A stretch of DNA of 64,000 nt, taken from positions 44,851 through 108,850 of IMG/VR virus record IMGVR_UViG_3300024255_000011. One strand, 5' to 3'. The first letter of the stretch is position 1. Each line of letters begins with the position of its first letter. Both the position numbers and the translations under genes were made by a program. Below are positions 52,037 to 58,570 of the stretch, piece after piece. The notes beneath the pieces are model-generated. The model saw only the letters and a program-made list of their open reading frames with translations. It did no database searches and was not told the DNA's origin. The DNA is from a virus.

Positions 52037-53628
52037 TACACCTCCTCCAAGTTAAATCTGTACCTCTTACCATTTCTTCGATTGATGATAAACAAGTCAT
52101 TTTCACCCTCTTGGATTGTATAATCTCCCCATGTGCCATCTACATCATTAGACCCATTCTCATTAGAAAGATGAAGGTCATTAGTGTAAACGTGCTTCCA
52201 TCTCTGACTTGGATTTCCAACAGTATACGTGTCGGTAGAACTAGGAATCAGGTGACCAGTAACTTCATGTGTGATGTGGAAATCATAGGTATGAGTTTGT
52301 CTCCATCTGTTAGAAGCTGAACCAAGATCCTGGTGGTTATCTCTGAAATTAATCAAATTACCCCAAACCCTGCGACTGATGTTTAAGTCACGTGTAAACA
52401 CTCCATCCCATCTGTCAGTAGTGGAATCAGAAGGTTGATCTAACTTAAATGGATCATATCCAATGTTACAATTCACACCATTTGGAACTGCATCCACATC
52501 CACATATCTGGGTTGGATATCAGCATCCTGCTTAGTGTTTGGACCTAAGTGTTCATCAACACGCTTCCAAAGAGTATTGAAAGTAATTGATGCACCAGAT
52601 CCACCACCTTCTCCACTTCCACCTTCAATGTCAATACCAGAGAATCTTAAGTAAGTGTCACCATACTGGTTAGCTGTGAAAACAGTGAGGTAATTATCAT
52701 GGTCATCAACAAAGTTTAACTTACCATCATTGATGTATCCTTCTGGTGGATTATCGGGATAACAAATGGTGATTGGTTGACCATTGACATCTGTGCCAAT
52801 TTGTAAACAACTAAACCCATCTTCACAACCACCGTTAGGTAAAATTGAATTATTACAGAGTGGATAACAGTTTCCACCATAACAATACATGTCAGAAGGA
52901 CATCCAGATCCATACAAATCACATGGGAATGGATAAGGTACACAATAATCAATCCCACCAATGTCAATACAAATAAACCCTTCACCACATTGGTTACCTG
53001 GGTTATTATCACATCGAGCGAAACACATCCCAAAGAAACAATCAAATCCCTCAGGACATGCACCATCAGCACAAGGGAATCCTCCCTCTGGTGGAACACA
53101 AATGAATCCAATATTTGCATTAGATTCTACACATTCCATTCCTGGAGGACATGGGAAGTTAGGATCACCTGGAATACACTTATGCCAACAGTAATCACCC
53201 CAACACTCAAATCCATTGGGACACCCATTAGGTGGCAACTCATTCACATCACATGGGAATGGATATGGAAGACAAATTGGAGTACCACCAGTGATACCAG
53301 GATCCACACAAATGTGACCCTCAGTACATGGTGTGTGATCAACTAAGTCACATGTAGGATAACAATACCCTAGGTAACATACATGATTGGGTGGACATTG
53401 GTCATCCCTGTCACAAGGGATTCTCTCACAGTACCCATCAATACAAACTTTACCAGAAGGACAATCAGTATCATCCAGACAAACTTCTGGAACCTCAATT
53501 TGCGCAAGGAATGATCCTAACTGTGCAGCAGTAACCTTATAACTTTTATCTTCGCGATTGGTTAAGAATAGATCATCATTCTCAATCGGAGATGGGGGTA
53601 AATCATTTAAATTAGAATCTGAAGGCAT
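52036..53628 (-). CDS. Cys-rich tail fibre-like protein (530 aa)
   Basis: A 530-residue protein. The N-terminus (LNDLPPSPIENDDLFLTNREDKSYKVTAAQL) is a cyanophage fibre docking motif. Residues 50-290 are nine four-Cys repeats (CLDDTDCPSGKVCIDGYC, then variants separated by PYPFP or similar), the same type as in the 2266-residue adhesin. A Gly/Ser linker follows (GGSGEGGGSG), then beta-rich repeats with W-x-x-x-x-T/V-x-x-x-D-[LF]-[HN]-I (RWDGVFTRDLNI, RWRQTHTYDFHI, RWKHVYTNDLHL). It ends NDLFIINRRNGKRYRFNLEEV, a C-terminus I associate with cyanophage virion fibres. It is the first gene of a late unit with three small paralogous proteins. Confidence 0.8.
   Translation of the reverse strand: MPSDSNLNDLPPSPIENDDLFLTNREDKSYKVTAAQLGSFLAQIEVPEVCLDDTDCPSGKVCIDGYCERIPCDRDDQCPPNHVCYLGYCYPTCDLVDHTPCTEGHICVDPGITGGTPICLPYPFPCDVNELPPNGCPNGFECWGDYCWHKCIPGDPNFPCPPGMECVESNANIGFICVPPEGGFPCADGACPEGFDCFFGMCFARCDNNPGNQCGEGFICIDIGGIDYCVPYPFPCDLYGSGCPSDMYCYGGNCYPLCNNSILPNGGCEDGFSCLQIGTDVNGQPITICYPDNPPEGYINDGKLNFVDDHDNYLTVFTANQYGDTYLRFSGIDIEGGSGEGGGSGASITFNTLWKRVDEHLGPNTKQDADIQPRYVDVDAVPNGVNCNIGYDPFKLDQPSDSTTDRWDGVFTRDLNISRRVWGNLINFRDNHQDLGSASNRWRQTHTYDFHITHEVTGHLIPSSTDTYTVGNPSQRWKHVYTNDLHLSNENGSNDVDGTWGDYTIQEGENDLFIINRRNGKRYRFNLEEV
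52759..53481 (-). repeat. Nine four-Cys repeats inside the 530-aa fibre
   Basis: A protein-level tandem repeat encoded at 52759-53481 with consensus C-x(4-9)-C-P-x-G-x-x-C-x-x-G-x-C. Some units are expanded between the third and fourth Cys (for example CVDPGITGGTPIC). Confidence 0.88.
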
Positions 53629-53648
53629 TTTAACTTCGTTCTTTTCAC

Positions 53649-53656
53649 TTATTTAT
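53649..53656 (-). promoter_or_regulatory. Late promoter
   Basis: ATAAATAA on the minus strand, 20 nt upstream of the Cys-rich fibre start at 53628. Confidence 0.6.
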
Positions 53657-53677
53657 CAGTTCACCCCATAACCTTTT

Positions 53678-54397
53678 TTAGTTTGAATTCTGAATCAAAG
53701 CAATTTCTGATTCACTAAACAATCCACTCGATACCATTTTATTAATTACACTGTCACTTTCACTCGAAGTTAACAAAGTTTCCGACTCATACAATGAATA
53801 CAATCCATCCCATGTAAACTGAGACAAATCATAACCCTCAGCCATTAACTCACGCACCACGTCAACAAACTGCTCCTTCTTCTCCTTCTTCCCACACCCA
53901 CAAGACTTCCCTTCCTTCTTCTCCTTACAATCACACGCACCATCAGACTTCTCCTTCATCTTCTTAATGAAATCAGGCATCTCACCCTCATTCATGTTAG
54001 CCTTACGATATTGCAAATCGGCACGGGTACCGTTATCCATTTTACCCTGTGATTTGGGCTTCGTCTTCCCACCTACATCAGGTTGCATACCAGGGTTTGC
54101 TGCCTTCACTCTACGACCATGAGTGTATTCAGCACCACTCATCTTAGAATCACCAGAAATCATCTTACCACCTTGAGAACGGGAGTCAGCATACTGCTTA
54201 TCAGTCTGACCATGCTTACCAGCATAAACCTCCTCCACATTCTCAATCTCTTCCTTCTTCATTTTCTTCTTGTCATTCAGAGCCTTCTTCATTGACTCCT
54301 TCTTATTCTTATCCTTATCAAAATCCAAATAATCAGGCTTCGATGCCTCATCAAATCGATTGTAAGTAAATGGACCCTGCGATAATGAGAAACTCAT
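53678..54397 (-). CDS. Lys-rich protein with CxC cluster (239 aa)
   Basis: A 239-residue protein. The N-terminal two thirds are highly charged, Lys/Glu/Met-rich and low in hydrophobics (KKESMKKALNDKKKMKKEE), probably disordered. Residues 151-170 contain a CxC and CxCG cluster in a Lys-rich context (CDCKEKKEGKSCGCGKKEKK), possibly metal-binding. The C-terminal 65 residues are folded-looking (VVRELMAEGYDLSQFTWDGLYSLYE). Similar EGYDLS-x-[FY]-[ST]-x-[DE] endings occur in phage head/scaffold-associated proteins as far as I recall. A packaging, core or tail-assembly role is speculative. It is transcribed from a late promoter. Confidence 0.7.
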   Translation of the reverse strand: MSFSLSQGPFTYNRFDEASKPDYLDFDKDKNKKESMKKALNDKKKMKKEEIENVEEVYAGKHGQTDKQYADSRSQGGKMISGDSKMSGAEYTHGRRVKAANPGMQPDVGGKTKPKSQGKMDNGTRADLQYRKANMNEGEMPDFIKKMKEKSDGACDCKEKKEGKSCGCGKKEKKEQFVDVVRELMAEGYDLSQFTWDGLYSLYESETLLTSSESDSVINKMVSSGLFSESEIALIQNSN

Positions 54398-54417
54398 CGT
54401 TCTATAACTTTTTACAC

Positions 54418-54425
54418 TTATTTAT
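54418..54425 (-). promoter_or_regulatory. Late promoter
   Basis: ATAAATAA on the minus strand, 20 nt upstream of the ATG at 54397. It is the rightmost clear late promoter in the window and marks the start of the late region. Confidence 0.6.
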
Positions 54426-54620
54426 CACTCATACCCTCTCATCCCCTGGGAACTCTCCCCCCTCACCTGAGTGAACCTGAGAAACACACTCCCCTTACTC
54501 AAAAAAATTTCTGTGTTTTACTGTGGGAATACTGTGGCAAAAAAAATTCTCTGTTACTATCTCTGATACCCACATGTGCTCTTATAGCTTATCTATGAGA
54601 TTGGGTCCCCTAACCCCCAT

Positions 54621-54651
54621 ATTATAATAACAGTGTTTTACCACATGTAAA
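54621..54651 (-). promoter_or_regulatory. Sigma70-like promoter candidate
   Basis: The minus strand has TTTACA (54651-54646) and TATTAT at 16 bp spacing, or TATAAT at 19 bp, in the gene-poor gap. The nearest downstream start is over 200 nt away, so it may drive a leader or a small RNA. Confidence 0.4.
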
Positions 54652-54674
54652 GGGGTTAGTTGTTATCTAACCCC
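54652..54674 (-). terminator. GC-rich hairpin downstream of the 150-aa gene
   Basis: A perfect 8-bp stem GGGGTTAG/CTAACCCC with a 7-nt loop, followed on the minus strand by only a short TTTA. It lies 14 nt past the stop of the gene at 54688, so it is a likely terminator or 3' end stabiliser. Confidence 0.5.
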
Positions 54675-54687
54675 AGTTGAGTTGTTA

Positions 54688-55140
54688 TCAGAAACCTGCT
54701 AAGTGATAAGCGTCAGTCAAGTCGCCTGTTGGGTCAAAGTAGTCAGGTGCAGTTTCTAACGCTGCCTGGATAATAACAGTTTTAGCAACCCAACGCGTGT
54801 CGCCTGGGAAGTTAGGGTCTAGTGCCCTAAGTTGTCCTAACGCTGCGTTGATGGAAGCAACTGTGTGTGGGGTGTTGGGGTTCAGTTCCAGATAAGCGCG
54901 TTTGGCGGTTGCAACCCTGGCGCCAGCGGTGACATAACAACCAACCAGGTCAACTGCCTCAGACATAAGATAAGGGTGCCTGGTGGTAGCGGCGGTGGTG
55001 ACCTGGGTGTAGGTGTCCCGCTGACGCTGACTAAGGCGTGCCAGTTGTGCTGGGGTGACATTGGAACCCAAGACCAACTGAATGGGGCGACCTTTTATTG
55101 GGTGAACAGTGACAGTCCTGGTTGCGGTGGTGGTGGTCAT
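54688..55140 (-). CDS. Hypothetical early-region protein (150 aa)
   Basis: I use the ATG at 55140 (MTTTTATRTVTVHPIKGRP), which follows the conserved cassette leader. An upstream in-frame M at 55239 lies in the intergenic element and the previous gene. The protein is Ala/Thr-rich, with helices such as PAQLARLSQRQRDTYTQV and VASINAALGQLRAL. Codon use looks more GC-rich than in its neighbours, a visual impression. No domain is recognised. It is the last gene of the early-type block. Confidence 0.7.
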   Translation of the reverse strand: MTTTTATRTVTVHPIKGRPIQLVLGSNVTPAQLARLSQRQRDTYTQVTTAATTRHPYLMSEAVDLVGCYVTAGARVATAKRAYLELNPNTPHTVASINAALGQLRALDPNFPGDTRWVAKTVIIQAALETAPDYFDPTGDLTDAYHLAGF

Positions 55141-55220
55141 GAGTGGTGTTCCCTTGTTTACCTCTTTATTATAACCCCTCCAAGGGGGTGCCGCCAACCC
55201 CTTGTTGCAAACTGTTGCAC
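55141..55220 (-). promoter_or_regulatory. Repeated intergenic cassette (stem-loop, TATAAT, RBS)
   Basis: On the minus strand: TTGCAACAA, a CCCCT/AGGGG hairpin (55175-55187), GTTATAATAAAGAGG, then an AAGGGA-type SD before the ATG at 55140. Same plan as the other cassettes in the right-hand block. Confidence 0.6.
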
Positions 55221-55376
55221 TCAGTTGACCTGGTTGCAACCACGGGCTGTGCCACCTGGATAACGGGCCTCAGCGAACTGCCTTGCCTGTGGTGGGTTGT
55301 TAGCTTCAATCAACACTTGTTGTGCTGGGTTGCCATTACTGAATGTGATTGTGGTCTTGTAAGTTTTGTTAGCCAT
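55221..55376 (-). CDS. Small hypothetical protein (51 aa)
   Basis: A 51-codon gene, ATG at 55376. The product MANKTYKTTITFSNGNPAQQ continues with a helix and an ARQFAEARYPGGTARG segment. A short strand-strand-helix protein with an A-x-x-x-[FY]-x-A-x-[FY]-PG ending is a common small phage protein type. No function is known. It is separated from the 50-residue gene by an AC-rich 34-nt leader without a strong SD. Confidence 0.65.
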   Translation of the reverse strand: MANKTYKTTITFSNGNPAQQVLIEANNPPQARQFAEARYPGGTARGCNQVN

Positions 55377-55410
55377 GGTGTTTGTTAGTTAGTGTGGTGT
55401 GTGTTAGTGT

Positions 55411-55563
55411 TCAGTCTGTGGCGACTAAGATGTAAGAGTGTACGTTACCCCATAGTTTACGATACTGAGTCAACAATGCCACTGCTCGTTGATACTCACA
55501 TGGTGGGTAAACTGTATCGATGAACTCTCCTTCGTTGTTGTAACGTAACATCAGTTTGAACAT
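55411..55563 (-). CDS. Small hypothetical protein (50 aa)
   Basis: A 50-codon gene, ATG at 55563, preceded by AAGGAGATCACC (good SD). The product MFKLMLRYNNEGEFIDTVYP continues to a helix (YQRAVALLTQYRKLW) and ends YILVATD. Compact alpha/beta peptide with no recognised domain. It sits between two other very small genes in the same orientation. Confidence 0.7.
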   Translation of the reverse strand: MFKLMLRYNNEGEFIDTVYPPCEYQRAVALLTQYRKLWGNVHSYILVATD

Positions 55564-55592
55564 TGGTGATCTCCTTAGTGTGTGTGTTAGTG

Positions 55593-55769
55593 TTACTGGG
55601 CTGGGAAGTTCTCACAGACAGCGTCACATAAACGATTTGTTAACTCAGTTATTAGTCGATCACTTACAATACAACTGAGTTCCATTTCCACAGTGTTAGT
55701 GATGTCCTCCATTAGTTGTTCACGTGACATCAACATTTCAAGTCGTGGGTTGGTTGTGAGTGTGGTCAT
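55593..55769 (-). CDS. Small helical protein (58 aa)
   Basis: I place the start at ATG 55769 (MTTLTTNPRLEMLMSREQLM), right after the cassette leader. The upstream in-frame M at 55811 lies within the cassette. The product is helical and acidic (MEDITNTVEMELSCIVSDRLITELTNRL). No recognised domain. Confidence 0.68.
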   Translation of the reverse strand: MTTLTTNPRLEMLMSREQLMEDITNTVEMELSCIVSDRLITELTNRLCDAVCENFPAQ

Positions 55770-55852
55770 TGGGTTGCTCCCTTGGTTGTTTACCTCTTTA
55801 TTATAACCCATCAGAGCCCCCTTGCGGGGGTTTTGTTGTAAAGGTTAGCAGT
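55770..55852 (-). promoter_or_regulatory. Repeated intergenic cassette
   Basis: On the minus strand: TTACAACAAAACCCCC, a CCCCC/GGGGG hairpin (55817-55830), GTTATAATAAAGAGG and an AAGGGAGCAACCC leader before the ATG at 55769. Confidence 0.6.
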
Positions 55853-56254
55853 TCAGTCTTCGAAGTTATCTAACTCAGTGTTAAGGCAGTCTACCCAAAC
55901 CTCATGCATCTTATCAGGTAGGTTATATTCTTCTAAGTCAAAGTCACTACCTGAAATATTGAGACACCTGTGATATGTCTCATAAGTCATAATAACCTTA
56001 TCCTCTAACGCCCTACGAATAGTCTCCTCCCTATCACAGAAACTCTCATAATACAAGTCCCTCAAGTCTTCAACCAGACCGTCTGAATAAGAGTCGTCGT
56101 CCAGTCCGGTAACCAAGTGTCCCAACTCAGTGCCACCGTCAACCTGCAACATATGATATAATGCCCGGAGGTTATCATATGTAAACTCCTTCACTGCTTC
56201 ATAAGTCCTATCAGCATACCACTCATCCTTATAAACTCCATAAGTCTTAGTCAT
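55853..56254 (-). CDS. Acidic hypothetical protein (133 aa)
   Basis: A 133-residue acidic protein (MTKTYGVYKDEWYADRTYEA). By eye it is a diverged relative of the next upstream product: both have EW..D..Y, an [FL]T..[NE]L..L helix, L...[VI]TG[LM]..D.Y..G..E.L.D.Y, a helical middle and an acidic end. Family not recognised. Small acidic paralogues of this kind are typical of phage early regions and often act as host-takeover factors; that role is inference. Confidence 0.72.
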   Translation of the reverse strand: MTKTYGVYKDEWYADRTYEAVKEFTYDNLRALYHMLQVDGGTELGHLVTGLDDDSYSDGLVEDLRDLYYESFCDREETIRRALEDKVIMTYETYHRCLNISGSDFDLEEYNLPDKMHEVWVDCLNTELDNFED

Positions 56255-56343
56255 AAGGTCTCCCCTTTAGTACTCTTATAGTATAACACCCCACAGGGGT
56301 GCTGCGGGGGTTTTGTTGTAACCCTTAACATAAGGGTTGCTTA
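56255..56343 (-). promoter_or_regulatory. Repeated intergenic cassette with two hairpins
   Basis: Two perfect inverted repeats: AACCCTTA-N3-TAAGGGTT (56320-56338) directly after the upstream stop, and CACCCC-ACA-GGGGTG (56287-56301). They are followed on the minus strand by GTTATACTATAAGAG and an AAGGGGAGACC leader. The first repeat recurs at 57363-57381. Confidence 0.65.
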
Positions 56344-56727
56344 TCAGTCCTCCAACATACCACTCAAAGTCTCATAACAAGAGGACTGCCACTCTTCCTG
56401 TGCTTCCTTCTCAGTCAAGTGGGTGTTCCATAAACGAAACACAGTGTAACAAGTCAGAAACTCCTCAGTCTTCATACAACGAATAAAAGCGTTCCCTACC
56501 TTATAGTCCTCCTCGTCATTGTAAGACAAGTCATCATACATATCCTTTAACTGTTCACCACCGCCTTCAGCGTAGTCATCCTCTGTCATACCAGTGATAA
56601 ACTCAGAGAACTCGTCACCTTCCATACCCAAAGTGTTCATAATATTCAACAACTCTTCTAGACTAAACCGCTTAGAATAGTAGTTGTCGTTAGTCCACTC
56701 CCTGTGAATAGTCAGATACTCAGTCAT
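56344..56727 (-). CDS. Acidic hypothetical protein, paralogue of the 133-aa protein (127 aa)
   Basis: Start chosen at ATG 56727 (MTEYLTIHREWTNDNYYSKR), following GGTAACCAAGGGAGAGAACCC; the longer frame to 56796 runs back through the cassette. The protein is acidic and helical and ends LSGMLED. It aligns by eye with the downstream 133-residue protein (see that entry), suggesting tandem duplication. Function unknown. Confidence 0.72.
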   Translation of the reverse strand: MTEYLTIHREWTNDNYYSKRFSLEELLNIMNTLGMEGDEFSEFITGMTEDDYAEGGGEQLKDMYDDLSYNDEEDYKVGNAFIRCMKTEEFLTCYTVFRLWNTHLTEKEAQEEWQSSCYETLSGMLED

Positions 56728-56800
56728 TGGGTTCTCTCCCTTGGTTACCTGTGTATCATAACGCCCCACTGCCTCCAGCGGGGGGTTTTGTTGCAAAGGT
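56728..56800 (-). promoter_or_regulatory. Repeated intergenic cassette
   Basis: On the minus strand: TTGCAACAAAACCCCC, an imperfect CCCCGCT/AGTGGGG hairpin (about 56764-56784), GTTATGATACACAGGTAACC and an AAGGGAG SD before the ATG at 56727. Confidence 0.6.
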
Positions 56801-56977
56801 TCACAGAGCCGGGAGGGTCACCATTTCAAAGCCTCCGTCCATCAACGTCGCCAGTTGACGGGCCTCGCGATCCAGGAGGGCCACCATGTCATAATTGCCC
56901 TGTTGTTGATGGATAACCATTTGATCTGTCATGTCCTCCAAGCGACCCATGATCAGGTTGATGTTATCATTAGACAT
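56801..56977 (-). CDS. Small helical protein (58 aa)
   Basis: A 58-codon gene, ATG at 56977, with an AAAGGAG SD. The product MSNDNINLIMGRLEDMTDQM continues VIHQQQGNYDMVALLDREAR and QLATLMDGGF, a helix-turn-helix-like pair of amphipathic helices. The boundaries fit the cassette on each side. No recognised family. Confidence 0.68.
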   Translation of the reverse strand: MSNDNINLIMGRLEDMTDQMVIHQQQGNYDMVALLDREARQLATLMDGGFEMVTLPAL

Positions 56978-57079
56978 TGGAAGCTCCTTTGGTTACTTGT
57001 GTATCATAACACCCCATGGGGGTGAATGGTGGGTTTTGTTGCAATCCTTAGCACTCAGGGTTTCTGGGTGCTCTGGGTG
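56978..57079 (-). promoter_or_regulatory. Repeated intergenic cassette
   Basis: On the minus strand: TTGCAACAAAACCC, a CACCCC-N3-GGGGTG hairpin (57010-57024), GTTATGATACACAAGTAACC and AAAGGAG before the ATG at 56977. Confidence 0.6.
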
Positions 57080-57295
57080 TTAGACTGGGGTCACTGTGAT
57101 GGCCAGGATCAGCTCACATGCCAGATCAGTCTGACTGTCCTCTGATACAACTGGGATCTCATCCCCAACAAACTCTGTTGCCAAATCCATCATCAACTCA
57201 TGCATCCTCTCATCTCCTGCACAGAACTCAGCAAACTCTGAACTGAACCCTGTTGCCAAACGTCTGATGGCTTCGTCGTACTTGTTCATGGTCAT
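57080..57295 (-). CDS. Acidic hypothetical protein (71 aa)
   Basis: Start placed at ATG 57295 (MTMNKYDEAIRRLATGFSSE) after an AAGGGAGAG leader; the longer frame to 57364 runs through the cassette. Acidic and helical, ending in a hydrophobic stretch (CELILAITVTPV). No recognised domain. Confidence 0.68.
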   Translation of the reverse strand: MTMNKYDEAIRRLATGFSSEFAEFCAGDERMHELMMDLATEFVGDEIPVVSEDSQTDLACELILAITVTPV

Positions 57296-57408
57296 GGGGT
57301 CTCTCCCTTGGTTTACTCTTGTAGTATGACACACTCTGGGGTCCAATGGGGTGTTTTGTTGCAACCCTTAACATAAGGGCTGCTTATCAGTCAGATAAGG
57401 GTTACTTA
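57296..57408 (-). promoter_or_regulatory. Intergenic cassette with clustered inverted repeats
   Basis: It holds the AACCCTTA-N3-TAAGGGCT repeat (57363-57381, matching 56320-56338) and CTTATC-N5-GATAAG (57384-57399), with CAGATAAG/CTTATCAG overlapping it (57392-57412). It then carries the usual TTGCAACAAAACACCCC flank and an AAGGGAGAG leader. The TATGAT box is degraded (CATACTAC). Confidence 0.55.
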
Positions 57409-57546
57409 TCAGTTACAACTGCGGCGTCCTCTGAGTGACATTTTGCGCTTAGACTTAACTGCTGATGGTAACACAATGTGCTTGATGTCCACAGAGGGAT
57501 TCTCAGTTGCAATGGCGATGATGATGTCCTTCAGTTGCTTGTCCAA
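57409..57546 (-). CDS. Small basic-tailed protein, TTG start (45 aa)
   Basis: A 45-codon frame after a standard cassette, with a TTG start at 57546 preceded by AAGACAGGACACC. The product (M)DKQLKDIIIAIATENPSVDI ends with a strongly basic tail (KSKRKMSLRGRRSCN). No ATG exists upstream in frame before the cassette. The cassette position and the intact frame argue for a gene. The TTG start and small size keep confidence moderate. Confidence 0.5.
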   Translation of the reverse strand: MDKQLKDIIIAIATENPSVDIKHIVLPSAVKSKRKMSLRGRRSCN

Positions 57547-57612
57547 GGTGTCCTGTCTTGTTTACCCTCTTATCATAACGCCTATGCGGGTCTTTAGGGG
57601 TCTTTGTTGCAC
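57547..57612 (-). promoter_or_regulatory. Repeated intergenic cassette
   Basis: On the minus strand: GTGCAACAAAGACCCC, GGCGTTATGATAAGAGGGTAA and AAGACAGGA before the TTG start. It is the most diverged copy, with no strong hairpin. Confidence 0.5.
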
Positions 57613-57934
57613 AATGAAACATCAGTGATGGTGATGGGTCTGGGAGAAAATGATAAAATCTTCTGAAGACCCTTGACTTCTTATGTAAAGTCTGCCAAGA
57701 TGCTGTAAGGACCTGGATTTAAGGAGTTAAATGGGACATTAGGGCATCATTATAATTCACATGATACCATTTACAAATCATTTAATAAACACATTGTGTA
57801 TCAACATAACATTAACACATTGAACACTGGTGGGTATTAGTAGTGTTAAATCCTTGCCATTAACCTCTGTAACCCTCTGTAAGACGTCTTTATCGTGTAT
57901 GCATGTCTTCATACGTCTTTGTCGGTCTTTGTCA
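57613..57934 (-). other. Gene-free stretch with promoter and phased GTCTTT motifs
   Basis: About 320 nt without a supportable ORF on either strand. It contains a sigma70-like promoter on the minus strand (57749-57776) and, at its right end, four GTCTTT/GTCTTC hexamers at 57886, 57905, 57915 and 57925 with 19-, 10- and 10-bp spacing. A weak TCTTC/GAAGA stem before TTTTATC lies near 57655-57675. Confidence 0.5.
57749..57776 (-). promoter_or_regulatory. Sigma70-like promoter candidate
   Basis: The minus strand reads TTGTAA, a 16-bp spacer, then TATAAT (57754-57749). It points toward the 45- and 71-residue genes, consistent with early expression by host RNA polymerase. Confidence 0.5.
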
Positions 57935-58147
57935 TTATGTGAGTAACTTACTCATTGAGATAGTGGTTAAGAATCCAACCATGATTACAATGTCCCATGC
58001 TCTTGTTCTTATAAAGAATGGCACACTGATTAGATCAGCAGTTAAATGAATCCCTGCTCCTAGTTTAGTGTTAACATGTAAGACAATGAAGTATCCAATG
58101 ATAACAAGACCACTACCTATTATCCTACCTAACTCATCAATCCTCAT
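57935..58147 (-). CDS. Small two-helix membrane protein (70 aa)
   Basis: A 70-residue protein: MRIDELGRIIGSGLVIIGYF starts a first membrane segment (GLVIIGYFIVLHV), then a short loop (NTKLGAGIHLTADLIS), a hydrophobic/aromatic stretch and a second segment (DIVIMVGFLTTISM). Probably an inner-membrane protein with two passes. It overlaps the 69-residue gene by 11 nt. Small membrane proteins in phage early regions often alter host envelope or exclude other phages, but no family is recognised here. Confidence 0.7.
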   Translation of the reverse strand: MRIDELGRIIGSGLVIIGYFIVLHVNTKLGAGIHLTADLISVPFFIRTRAWDIVIMVGFLTTISMSKLLT

Positions 58148-58346
58148 CCTTCTTTACTCTATCAATCATGTTATCCAATGAATCTAATAACTCATCAGTG
58201 CGTGTTATTGAATCTAACTCATGGATAAGACGAGTGATTGCTGTCAATGTGTTAGGTCTCTCTGACCTTGACGCTTTGAACAATGCATTCCTAAGTGCAC
58301 CTGACGCTTCATCTAATGACTCTTGTACTGATTGTGATAATGACAT
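58137..58346 (-). CDS. Hypothetical helical protein (69 aa)
   Basis: A 69-residue helical protein (MSLSQSVQESLDEASGALRN) with a Arg/Ser-rich middle and a C-terminal acidic/basic helix (ELLDSLDNMIDRVKKDED). No recognised domain. It overlaps the membrane protein gene by 11 nt and follows the 67-residue gene by 5 nt, so these form one transcription unit. Confidence 0.7.
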   Translation of the reverse strand: MSLSQSVQESLDEASGALRNALFKASRSERPNTLTAITRLIHELDSITRTDELLDSLDNMIDRVKKDED

Positions 58347-58351
58347 AATGA

Positions 58352-58555
58352 TTAATCCTTTGTTGGGTTGTACTCCATGTTGACATCCTCTGCCAATAAC
58401 TTCATAGTAAGATGCCCATCCAGTTGATACCTTGTGTACATCAACTCCTGTTTAGCAGGCACTGGTGTTGTGTGATAAGCTCTCACTAACCTCATTAGAT
58501 AAGGATGCATTTGATCATTGATTTCTGTTGGCAATGGTTGTTGGTTCATAACCAT
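58352..58555 (-). CDS. Hypothetical protein (67 aa)
   Basis: Start set at ATG 58555 (MVMNQQPLPTEINDQMHPYL). A GTG at 58567 leaves no room for the GAGG SD after the previous stop, and an ATG at 58549 is also possible. Compact helical protein ending LAEDVNMEYNPTKD. The leader contains TTATAAT directly before the start. No recognised family. Confidence 0.65.
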   Translation of the reverse strand: MVMNQQPLPTEINDQMHPYLMRLVRAYHTTPVPAKQELMYTRYQLDGHLTMKLLAEDVNMEYNPTKD

Positions 58556-58570
58556 ATTATAACACACACC

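Noticed and set aside
56728-56796. N-terminal extensions of small early proteins through the intergenic cassettes (also at 55141-55239, 55770-55811, 57296-57364, 59232-59357, 63701-63823)
   Set aside because: These extensions translate the conserved cassette itself (QQN..., T.V.KG), which explains their mutual similarity. The ATG after the SD is the better start.
57613-57934. tRNA or ORF in the gene-free stretch
   Set aside because: No cloverleaf with T-loop GTTCRA and CCA-like end is visible, and frames are broken by frequent stops on both strands.
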